From Ferrovibrio xuzhouensis (lineage in GTDB: Bacteria > Pseudomonadota > Alphaproteobacteria > Ferrovibrionales > Ferrovibrionaceae): a stretch of DNA of 64,000 bases. The stretch covers positions 45,282 to 109,281 of the forward strand of contig NZ_JBHRYJ010000009.1 in NCBI RefSeq assembly GCF_042648965.1. Reading direction: 5' to 3'. The translations under genes were made by a program, and so were the position numbers. Shown here one piece after another: positions 24,825 through 32,259 of this stretch. The notes beneath the pieces were generated by a model, which did not search any database, was not told the origin of the DNA, and saw nothing but the letters and a program-made list of their open reading frames with translations. Position 1 is the stretch's first letter; every line of letters starts with the position of its first letter.

Positions 24825-27800
24825 TTGTCCGCCTACGCCGAACTCCATGCCTTCAGCAACTTCACCTTCCTGGAGGGTGCGAGCCATGCCGAGGAACTGG
24901 TCCAGCAGGCCGCTTTCCTGGGCCTGAAGGCCATCGCAATCACCGACCGCAACACGTTCGCCGGTGTGGTCCGCGCCCATGTGGCTGCCAGGAATGCCGC
25001 CATCCAGATCATCATTGGCGCCCGGCTGGATTTCCGCGATGCCCCGAGCGTCATCTGCCTGCCAACGAATCTGGCCGCCTATAGCCGCCTCAGCCAGCTC
25101 ATCTCGCTCAGCCGTCGTCGCGCCCCCAAGGGCGAGGCCGAGCTCTACTGGGCCGACCTGGTCGAGCGGCTGGACGGCCAGCAGATCATCCTGCTGGCCT
25201 CCAAACGGCTGGAGCAGGCCTTCATCAGCCAGATCGAAGCCCTGCGCGACCTGATTGGCGACAGCCTGTCTCTTGGGGTCTCCAACCTGATGCGCGGCCG
25301 CGACCGCCAGCGCATTGACCGCTGGGCCAAGGTGGCGGCCAAGGCTGGCGTCGCCATGGTCGCCGTCAATGATGTCATCTACCATCACCCGAGCCGCGCC
25401 CGCCTGCAGGATGTGCTCACGGCGACCCGGCACAGATGCACGGTCGACGAACTGGGCCTGCGCGCCGAGCCCAATGCCGAGCGATACCTGAAATCGTCTG
25501 CGCAGATGGCCAAGCTGTTCCGGGACTATCCAGAGGCACTGGCCCGCAGTGTCGAAATCGCCAGCCGCTGTCAGTTCTCCCTGTCCGAGCTCGCTTACGT
25601 CTACCCCGAGGAAAGCCGGGGCGAGAGCGCGACACCCCAGGCGGAACTCGAGCGTCTGACCTGGCTGGGCGCCAAGACCCGCTACCCGGATGGCGTACCG
25701 GCCAAGGTGCAGGCCCAGCTCGAGCATGAACTGCGGCTCATCGAACAGCTCAACTACCCGGCCTATTTCCTGACCGTCCACGAGATGGTCAAGTTCGCCC
25801 GCGACCGGGGCATCCTGTGCCAGGGGCGTGGCTCGGCCGCCAACTCAGCCGTCTGCTTCTGCCTTGGCGTCACCTCGGTCGACCCGGCCACACAGGACGT
25901 GCTGTTCGAGCGCTTCATCTCGGCCGAGCGAGCCGAGCCGCCCGACATCGACGTCGACTTCGAGCATGAGCGCCGCGAGGAGGTCATCCAGCATATCTAT
26001 GAGAAGTACGGCCGCGACCGGGCGGGCATTGCCGCCACCGTCATCAGCTTTCGCTCCAAGCTCGCCATCCGCACCGTCGGCCGGGCGCTCGGCCTGTCCA
26101 TGGATTCCATCAGCCGCATCTCCCGGACCATGCACTGGTGGTCCAAGGAGCGGTATTCGGCGGACTCGCTGCGGGATGCCGGTATCGACCCGGATTCCGC
26201 GCTCATCCGGACCGTGGTCGAGCTCGCCAACGAGCTGATCGGCTTCCCGCGCCATATCAGCCAGCATGTCGGCGGCTTCGTCATCACCAACGGGCCGCTG
26301 GCCGACCTGGTGCCGGTCGAGAATGCCCGCATGGCCGACCGGACCATCGTCCAGTGGGACAAGGATGACCTGGATGCGCTCGGGCTCCTGAAGATCGACG
26401 TGCTGGCGCTTGGGATGCTGACCTGCATCGCCAAATGCTTCGGCCTGCTGGAGCGGCATTACGGCAAGGCCTACGACCTGGCCTCTATCCCGCAGGACGA
26501 CCCGGCCACCTATGACATGATCTGCCAGGCCGACACGGTGGGGGTTTTCCAGATCGAAAGCCGGGCGCAGATGACCATGCTGCCACGGCTGAAGCCCCGG
26601 ACCTTCTATGACCTGGTCATCGAGGTCGCCATAGTCCGGCCCGGCCCCATCCAAGGCGGCATGGTGCATCCGTTCCTGAAGCGCCGTCAGGGGCTGGAGC
26701 CGGTATCCTACCCATCGGAAGCCCTGAGAGAGGTGCTCGGCAAGACCATGGGCGTGCCGCTCTTCCAGGAGCAGGCCATGAAGATTGCCATGGTCAGCGC
26801 AGGCTTCAGCGCCGGTGAGGCCGACCAGCTGCGGCGCGCCATGGCAACCTTCAAACGGACCGGCACCATCGGCAATTTCCGGGACAAGCTCATCAACGGC
26901 ATGACCGAGCGTGGCTACCGGACCGAGTTCGCCGAGCAGGTCTTCAGCCAGATCGAGGGCTTCGGCGAATACGGCTTCCCGGAAAGCCATGCCGCCAGCT
27001 TTGCCCTGCTGGCCTATGCATCGAGCTGGCTGAAATGCCATTACCCGGCTGCCTTCACCGCTGCCATCCTGAATGCCCAGCCGATGGGCTTCTATTCGCC
27101 CAGCCGCCTGGTCATCGATGCCAGGGACCATGGCGTCGAAGTGCGGCCCATCGACGTCAACTACAGCTGTTGGGACAACACCCTGGAGCCGACCGCCGGG
27201 CGCCATGGGCATGCCCTGCGGCTCGGCTTCCGCCAGATCAAGGGCTTCCGGCAGGACGATGCCGAGCGGCTGACCGATGCCCGCAATGATGGCTACAGCG
27301 CCATCCGGGACATCTGGCGGCAGGCGGGCCTGATACCGGCCGTGCTGGAGCGGCTGGCCCGGGCAGACGCCTTCGGTTCGCTGGGCCTCGACCGCCGGTC
27401 GGCGCTCTGGGCCATCAAGGGCCTGAGCGATGCCCCTCTGCCACTGTTCGACTTCGCAGAGACCGTCATCCCGGCCAGCAGCAACCTGCCGCCGGTCGAG
27501 ACCGGGCCAGAGCCGGAGATCCAGCTGCCGCGGCTGACTACCGGCGAGAATGTCATCCAGGATTACCGCGAGACGTCGCTAACGCTCCGGCCGCATCCGC
27601 TCGGCCTGCTACGGCCTCAGCTGAAGGAGCAGAAGCTCGCTCAGGCGCGCGACCTGATGACTTTGCCCGACGGCAAGAAGGTCCGCGTCGGCGGCCTGGT
27701 GCTGGTACGTCAGCGGCCAGGCACGGCATCCGGCGTCATCTTCGCCACCATCGAAGACGAGACCGGCACGGCCAATATCATCATCTGGCCGCGGACCTTT

Positions 27801-28061
27801 GAGGCCTACCGCAAGCAGGTTTTGGCGGCCCGGCTGATGATTGTCGAGGGCAAGCTGCAGCGTGAAGGCATCGTCATCCATGTCGTGGCCGACAGAATTA
27901 TGGACGGGACGAAGCTGCTCAGCGGGCTCGGCGACATTGACCTGGATGAGGATTTCAATGGTGTGCTGTCGCGGGCGGATGAGATGAAGAACCCATCGAG
28001 AGAGCTGAAGCCGGTGAAAGATGTGGCGGGGAGCTTTCCAGAAGGACGGAATTTTAGGTAA
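24825..28061 (+). CDS. dnaE2: Error-prone DNA polymerase III alpha subunit DnaE2
   Basis: A 1078-residue C-family polymerase of usual DnaE2 length. It has an N-terminal PHP domain (A-E-L-H-A-F-S-N-F-T-F-L-E-G, I-A-I-T-D-R-N), catalytic P-D-I-D-V-D-F near residues 372-378, helix-hairpin-helix and a C-terminal OB fold (V-R-V-G-G-L-V-L-V-R, then D-E-T-G-T-A-N-I-I-I-W-P). TTG is the only start codon between the upstream in-frame stop and the conserved N-terminus, with AGAGAGA before it. It performs SOS-induced translesion synthesis with ImuA and ImuB, here encoded about 15 kb away rather than adjacent. Confidence 0.95.
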   Translation: MSAYAELHAFSNFTFLEGASHAEELVQQAAFLGLKAIAITDRNTFAGVVRAHVAARNAAIQIIIGARLDFRDAPSVICLPTNLAAYSRLSQLISLSRRRAPKGEAELYWADLVERLDGQQIILLASKRLEQAFISQIEALRDLIGDSLSLGVSNLMRGRDRQRIDRWAKVAAKAGVAMVAVNDVIYHHPSRARLQDVLTATRHRCTVDELGLRAEPNAERYLKSSAQMAKLFRDYPEALARSVEIASRCQFSLSELAYVYPEESRGESATPQAELERLTWLGAKTRYPDGVPAKVQAQLEHELRLIEQLNYPAYFLTVHEMVKFARDRGILCQGRGSAANSAVCFCLGVTSVDPATQDVLFERFISAERAEPPDIDVDFEHERREEVIQHIYEKYGRDRAGIAATVISFRSKLAIRTVGRALGLSMDSISRISRTMHWWSKERYSADSLRDAGIDPDSALIRTVVELANELIGFPRHISQHVGGFVITNGPLADLVPVENARMADRTIVQWDKDDLDALGLLKIDVLALGMLTCIAKCFGLLERHYGKAYDLASIPQDDPATYDMICQADTVGVFQIESRAQMTMLPRLKPRTFYDLVIEVAIVRPGPIQGGMVHPFLKRRQGLEPVSYPSEALREVLGKTMGVPLFQEQAMKIAMVSAGFSAGEADQLRRAMATFKRTGTIGNFRDKLINGMTERGYRTEFAEQVFSQIEGFGEYGFPESHAASFALLAYASSWLKCHYPAAFTAAILNAQPMGFYSPSRLVIDARDHGVEVRPIDVNYSCWDNTLEPTAGRHGHALRLGFRQIKGFRQDDAERLTDARNDGYSAIRDIWRQAGLIPAVLERLARADAFGSLGLDRRSALWAIKGLSDAPLPLFDFAETVIPASSNLPPVETGPEPEIQLPRLTTGENVIQDYRETSLTLRPHPLGLLRPQLKEQKLAQARDLMTLPDGKKVRVGGLVLVRQRPGTASGVIFATIEDETGTANIIIWPRTFEAYRKQVLAARLMIVEGKLQREGIVIHVVADRIMDGTKLLSGLGDIDLDEDFNGVLSRADEMKNPSRELKPVKDVAGSFPEGRNFR

Positions 28062-28123
28062 TAAAGAGCACCCCACTTAGGAAAACGCCCGTCAAAAAAC
28101 AAATCCGACGGTCAAAAATACTC

Positions 28124-28885
28124 CTATCTATGAAATCTTGGCGTCCACTTATCAATCAGCTCGTCTTCATCATCTTCGCCTTCATCTTCTCGCCCAATCG
28201 CCGCTGACGAAAGAACTGTGAGGGTTTTGCCGTAGCGCCCCAAGCCCACTACTTCTTCGGTCACAATTGCAGATCGCTGACCACCCAACCAATCCAACAC
28301 ATCGATTTCAATGGTGGCACGGTCTCCAATCAAAATCCGACTAGGGTCTGCATTAAAACGGGCCGTTTCCGTATTTCGCGGAACCGGCGCACCCTTTTTC
28401 AACCACGATAGCTGAGGCAACGACTTCATCGTGTCGGACATAAAGCAAAAATCAATCAACTGGCCAGTGCTAATAATAACAGCAACGGCATATTCCGTTA
28501 GATCAGCATATCGAATAGCAGCCGCCGTCAATGACGTTTTACACTGAGCCCCTGCATTCTCGATAACCGATAAGCCCGGGTCTCGCCCCTTAATAATCTG
28601 CTTGAAGAGCCTTTCTGGCATTAGTAGGCCAGCCGCAAAATGGTCCGCTTCCATTTCATATGGGTCATTGGAAACATACCCTGCTTGGGAAAGGCGAACT
28701 CCGGACCATGAGAGATACATGGCTCGGTCTCCAGGGAGATCAGGTAGGCATGGAGGTTCGATCGCTGATGACCGAGGTGTTCCACGAGGTGGAGGCCCGC
28801 AGAGCAGTTGGCAATTTGATGGCCGCGTAGGTGTTACGGGCCCGAAAAAATGGCAGAATTCCAATAGCTTGTGAGAGTCCCTCAT
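28124..28885 (-). pseudogene. ImmA/IrrE-family metallopeptidase, probably broken
   Basis: The open frame carries S-Q-A-G-Y-V-S-N-D-P-Y-E-M-E-A-D-H-F-A-A-G-L-L-M-P, with the E-x-E-A-D-x-F-A-A-x-L-L-M-P signature of ImmA/IrrE peptidases, and a roughly 150-residue C-terminal domain. The H-E-x-x-H zinc motif that should come shortly before is missing from this frame. A similar E-H-L-G-H is encoded at 28768-28782 one frame away, suggesting an indel. The first 60 or so residues of the frame are low-complexity and unlike the family. Such proteins usually cleave repressors; no partner regulator is next to it. Confidence 0.55.
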
Positions 28886-29022
28886 TTCTTCTGGGAAACA
28901 GCGAGCTTTCCCTCATTTCTTTCGACACTCCCCCTCACTTCTTCTGGAAATCCGTCTAGGATGCTGTCAAACTTTTCAATGAGTTACGGCAGCATAGTCC
29001 CTCACTTTTTGTGGGAATTCCC
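28876..29022. repeat. Cluster of four degenerate repeats
   Basis: Four copies of a motif close to TCCCTCAYTTCTTCTGGGAA have CCCTCA cores at 28879, 28910, 28932 and 28999 (steps of 31, 22 and 67 bases). Copies 1, 3 and 4 keep the inverted ends (CCC ... GGG or GGA); copy 2 has lost the right end. Spacings of 22 and 31 bases are near whole helical turns, as in operator arrays or iterons. They lie upstream of the ImmA/IrrE remnant. Confidence 0.6.
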
Positions 29023-29115
29023 ATCCATCCGGGGCTAAGCTGCCAACCGCACAACGAAAAAACAGCCGTCTCCGATGCACCCCGATTCCCGTCCCGCCGC
29101 CCGAAGTTCCCGTTC

Positions 29116-29131
29116 TGTTTCACGTGAAACA
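29116..29131. promoter_or_regulatory. parS: parS chromosome-partition site
   Basis: TGTTTCACGTGAAACA is a perfect 16-bp palindrome identical to the ParB-binding parS consensus used in chromosome segregation. It lies 32 bases before the BASS-transporter ATG. parAB genes are not in the window. Chance occurrence of an exact 16-mer in a 64-kb window is very unlikely. Confidence 0.85.
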
Positions 29132-29163
29132 CCCCTGCCGCCGACGCGGCGGGAGGTGCAGCC

Positions 29164-30117
29164 ATGATGGGGCTGCTGGATTATGTCGGCCGCCATGCCA
29201 CCAAGTTCCTGTTCGGCGGCGTGCTGGTCGGCCTGGCCGTGCCGCCGCTGGCCGCCCTGCTGCGGCCGGGCCTCGTGGTCTTCCTGCTGCTGCCGCTGAC
29301 CCTGGCGCTGATGCGGCTCGACTGGAGCGCCTTCCACGCCTATGCGAAACGCCCGCTGCTGACCCTGCCCGCCGTCGCCTTCCTGCTGCTGGTCTGCCCG
29401 CTGCTGGTCTTTGCCATCCTGCTGCCGGTGAACCTGTATCTCGGCTTCCCCCGGCCGCTGACCGAGGCGATCGTGCTGATGGCCGCCGGCCCGCCGATCA
29501 CCGGCACGGTGGCGATCGCGCTGATCCTCGGGCTCGATGCCGCGCTCGCCGTCATCGTTATGGTGATCGCCACCGCCATCGTGCCGTTTACCCTGCCGCC
29601 GCTGGCACTCTGGCTGCTCGACATCCAGGTCGACATGTCGCTGCTGGAATTCATGGGCCGGCTGGCGCTGATGGTCGGCGTTGCCTTCGGCGGCGCCATC
29701 CTGGCGCAGAAGCTGTCGCCGCCGGGCTGGCTGAAAAAGAACAGCCGGCTGGTCGACGGCGCCTCGGTCGTCGCCCTGGTGCTGTTCGCCATCGCCATCA
29801 TGGATGGCGTCGAGGCCAAGTTGGTGGCGCAGCCGGGCTACGTCATGCTCGCCACTGCCTCGGCCTTCGTCGCCAACCTGCTGTTGCAGGTGCTGGGCTA
29901 CGCGGTTGGCCGCTGGATCTTCCGGCTCGGCCAGCCGGCGGCGCTGACCATGGGGATTCTGACCGGCAACTGCAACATGGGCCTGATCATGGTGGCGCTG
30001 GCCGACCGGGCGGTGTTTGATATGGTGATCTTCTTCGCCATGGGGCAGCTGCCGATGTACATGCTGCCCGGCCTGCTGCAGCCGCTGTATCGCCGCATGG
30101 CGGCCCGGCCGGCCTGA
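29164..30117 (+). CDS. BASS-family (bile acid:sodium symporter-like) transporter
   Basis: A 317-residue membrane protein with about nine to ten spans. The sequence shows internal two-fold similarity typical of the bile-acid/sodium symporter superfamily: M-A-A-G-P-P-I-T-G-T-V-A-I-A near residue 107 and L-T-G-N-C-N-M-G-L-I-M-V near 265 are the paired unwound-helix motifs. GGAGGTG precedes the ATG. The substrate is not known; bacterial members carry organic anions. A small SDR gene follows after 21 bases. Confidence 0.82.
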   Translation: MMGLLDYVGRHATKFLFGGVLVGLAVPPLAALLRPGLVVFLLLPLTLALMRLDWSAFHAYAKRPLLTLPAVAFLLLVCPLLVFAILLPVNLYLGFPRPLTEAIVLMAAGPPITGTVAIALILGLDAALAVIVMVIATAIVPFTLPPLALWLLDIQVDMSLLEFMGRLALMVGVAFGGAILAQKLSPPGWLKKNSRLVDGASVVALVLFAIAIMDGVEAKLVAQPGYVMLATASAFVANLLLQVLGYAVGRWIFRLGQPAALTMGILTGNCNMGLIMVALADRAVFDMVIFFAMGQLPMYMLPGLLQPLYRRMAARPA

Positions 30118-30138
30118 CAACAAAAAACGGGGGAATGC

Positions 30139-30819
30139 ATGCCGACCCTGCTGATCACCGGCGCCAACCGCGGCATCGGCTTCGAACTCACCAAGCGCTA
30201 TCTGGCCGATGGCTGGGACGTGATCGCCTGCTGCCGCGATCCGAAGGCGGCGACCGCGCTGGCAGCGCTGAAGGGCAACATCACGCTGGAGGCACTGGAG
30301 GTCACCGACGATGCCGCCATCGATACGCTGGCGGCAAAATACCGCGACCGGCCGATCGACCTGCTGCTCAACAATGCCGGCATCTACGGCAATCGCGACG
30401 GTGCGAAGACGATCAGCGCTTTCGACAGCTTCCGGCAGGTGCTTGCCGTCAACACCGTGGCGCCGATGAAAATGGCGCTGGCCTTCCTGCCCAGCCTGCA
30501 GAAAGCCAAGGCCGCCAAGATCGCCACCATCTCGAGCCGTATGGGCTCGATTTCCGAAGGCCCCGGCGGTTCCTACGTCTACCGCACGTCGAAGGCGGCG
30601 GTGAATGCCGCCATGCACAACCTCGCCATGGACATCAAGGGCGACGGCATCACGGTCATCGTGCTGCATCCGGGCTGGGTGCAGACCGACATGGGCGGAC
30701 CGTCGGCCGCCATCGACGTCGCCACCAGCGGCGCCGGCCTGAAAAAGGTGATCGACGGCGTGACCATCAAGGATACCGGCGGCTTCTTCAACTACGACGG
30801 CGGGACCATCCCATGGTGA
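30139..30819 (+). CDS. SDR-family protein (C-factor-like)
   Basis: A 226-residue SDR of the C-factor/sniffer-like group. It has L-L-I-T-G-A-N-R-G-I-G-F at the N-terminus, N-N-A-G-I-Y-G near residue 78, S-S-R-M-G-S-I and the catalytic Y-R-T-S-K near 150, then H-P-G-W-V-Q-T-D-M-G-G. The end overlaps the start of the next SDR by 7 bases, which indicates coupling. Biological substrate unknown. Confidence 0.88.
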   Translation: MPTLLITGANRGIGFELTKRYLADGWDVIACCRDPKAATALAALKGNITLEALEVTDDAAIDTLAAKYRDRPIDLLLNNAGIYGNRDGAKTISAFDSFRQVLAVNTVAPMKMALAFLPSLQKAKAAKIATISSRMGSISEGPGGSYVYRTSKAAVNAAMHNLAMDIKGDGITVIVLHPGWVQTDMGGPSAAIDVATSGAGLKKVIDGVTIKDTGGFFNYDGGTIPW

Positions 30820-31571
30820 AACATATCCTGGTCACCGGCGGCAGCCGCGGCATCGGCCGCGCCGTCGCCATCCTCGCCGGCGAGCATGGCTGGTCGGTCG
30901 GTGTCAACTATGCCGGCAACGACAAGGCGGCGGCCGAAACCGTGGCCGCGGTGAAGGCCGCCGGCGGCAACGCCATCGCCATCCGGGGCGACGTGGCGAA
31001 AGAGGCCGACGTGATTGCCATGTTCGATGCGACGCAGCAGGCCTTCGGTCCGCTCGACGGGCTGGTCAACAATGCCGGCGTGGTGGCGCCGACCGCCGAC
31101 CTCGCCGACATGTCGCTGGAGCGCCTGAAAACGGTGTTCGACACCAATATCCTCGGCAGCGTGCTGTGCGCCCGCGAGGCGGCGCGGCGCATGTCGACCC
31201 GGCGCGGCGGCCAGTATGAAGGCCGGGGCGGCGCCATCGTCAACCTGTCCTCGGCGGCGGCGCGGCTGGGTTCGCCCAACCTGTTCGTCGATTATGCCAC
31301 CTCGAAAGGCGCCATCGACGTGCTGACCCTCGGCCTGTCGAAGGAACTCGGCCCCGAGGGCATCCGCGTCAATGCCGTGCGGCCGGGCATCATCGAAACC
31401 GACATCCATGCCAGTGCCGGCGAGCCGGATCGTGCCGCCCGCCTCGGCCCGACCGTACCGCTGGGCCGTTCGGGCACAGCCACGGAGGTGGCGGAAGCGA
31501 TTATCTGGCTGCTGGGCGACGAGGCATCCTACGTCACCGGCGCCCTGCTGGATGTCGCCGGCGGGCGGTGA
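30813..31571 (+). CDS. SDR-family oxidoreductase (glucose-dehydrogenase/FabG-like)
   Basis: A 252-residue SDR starting M-V-K-H-I-L-V-T-G-G-S-R-G-I-G, with ATG inside the end of the preceding gene. It has N-N-A-G-V-V near residue 86, the catalytic Ser in L-S-S-A-A, and the catalytic Y-A-T-S-K near 157, then G-I-R-V-N-A-V-R-P-G. It ends in L-D-V-A-G-G. It forms a two-gene unit with the upstream SDR, and possibly with the transporter. The open frame continues far upstream, but that part is a shadow of the first SDR. Confidence 0.88.
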   Translation: MVKHILVTGGSRGIGRAVAILAGEHGWSVGVNYAGNDKAAAETVAAVKAAGGNAIAIRGDVAKEADVIAMFDATQQAFGPLDGLVNNAGVVAPTADLADMSLERLKTVFDTNILGSVLCAREAARRMSTRRGGQYEGRGGAIVNLSSAAARLGSPNLFVDYATSKGAIDVLTLGLSKELGPEGIRVNAVRPGIIETDIHASAGEPDRAARLGPTVPLGRSGTATEVAEAIIWLLGDEASYVTGALLDVAGGR

Positions 31572-31613
31572 ACCCTCCGGAGGCTGCCCTGAACGCGGAT
31601 CAAAGCATGCCCC

Positions 31614-31726
31614 GTCATCCCGGCCAAGCGGCGTTGTTCACGCCGCGCGAGCCGGGATCCCATTAAGGCTGCTGAAACGGGGCCCCGGCTCTCAGCCGGC
31701 GAAAAGCCGGGCTCGGCCGGGGTGAC
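31614..31726. repeat. REP-like palindromic intergenic element
   Basis: Outer arms GTCATCCCGGCC (31614-31625) and GGCCGGGGTGAC (31715-31726) are complementary with one mismatch. Inside are further complementary GC-rich pieces such as CCGGCT ... AGCCGG. This arrangement is typical of chromosomal repetitive extragenic palindromes of alphaproteobacteria and lies between convergent genes. Only this copy is in the window. Confidence 0.55.
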
Positions 31727-31777
31727 GAATGGCCGGAAGAACCACCAGCGCTTCCATGTGAAGCGCAAACTCCCCGG

Positions 31778-32248
31778 CTATTTCAGCTCCAGCTTCATGC
31801 CGAGATGGCTGCCCTTGAAGCCGAGCTTCTCATAGAAGCGATGGGCGTCGGTACGCGCCTTGTCGGAGGTCAGCTGCACCACGCCGCAGCCCTTGTCCTT
31901 CGCCCGCGCCACCGCCCAGCGGATCATCTCGCTGCCGAGCCCACTGCCACGCAACGGTGAATCGACGCGGACCGCCTCGATGATCGCGCGCTTCATGCCG
32001 ATCTTGGAAATGCCGGGGATATAGCTCAGCTGCATCGAGCCGATGATGACGCCATCGCGTTCGGCGACGATCTGCTCGGTGCCGGTCATGGCTTCTATTT
32101 CAGCGAAGGCATCGTAATAGGCCTGCGGCAGCGGGTCGGCATAGGCCTCGCGGCCGGCGCCCAGAATGTCATCGGCCAGCATGCGCACGATGGCAGGCAC
32201 ATCGGCGCGGGTGGCGACGCGGATGGTCAGGGTCATGGATGTCTGCAT
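31778..32248 (-). CDS. GNAT-family N-acetyltransferase
   Basis: A 156-residue GNAT protein: I-R-V-A-T-R-A-D-V-P-A-I at the start, the acetyl-CoA-binding R-G-S-G-L-G motif near residue 100 followed by A-K-D-K-G-C-G-V-V-Q-L, and R-F-Y-E-K-L-G-F-K near the end. An alternative start is the ATG four codons later. It lies 11 bases before metH2 in the same direction, downstream of it in transcription, so it may be the last gene of the methionine operon. The acceptor is unknown. Confidence 0.88.
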   Translation of the reverse strand: MQTSMTLTIRVATRADVPAIVRMLADDILGAGREAYADPLPQAYYDAFAEIEAMTGTEQIVAERDGVIIGSMQLSYIPGISKIGMKRAIIEAVRVDSPLRGSGLGSEMIRWAVARAKDKGCGVVQLTSDKARTDAHRFYEKLGFKGSHLGMKLELK

Positions 32249-32259
32249 CCTTGCAGGGG

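Noticed and set aside
29035..30669. A 544-codon open frame opposite to the BASS and SDR genes
   Set aside because: The composition is dominated by Gln, His, Arg and Asp, typical of a shadow frame in GC-rich DNA. The plus strand carries recognisable genes.
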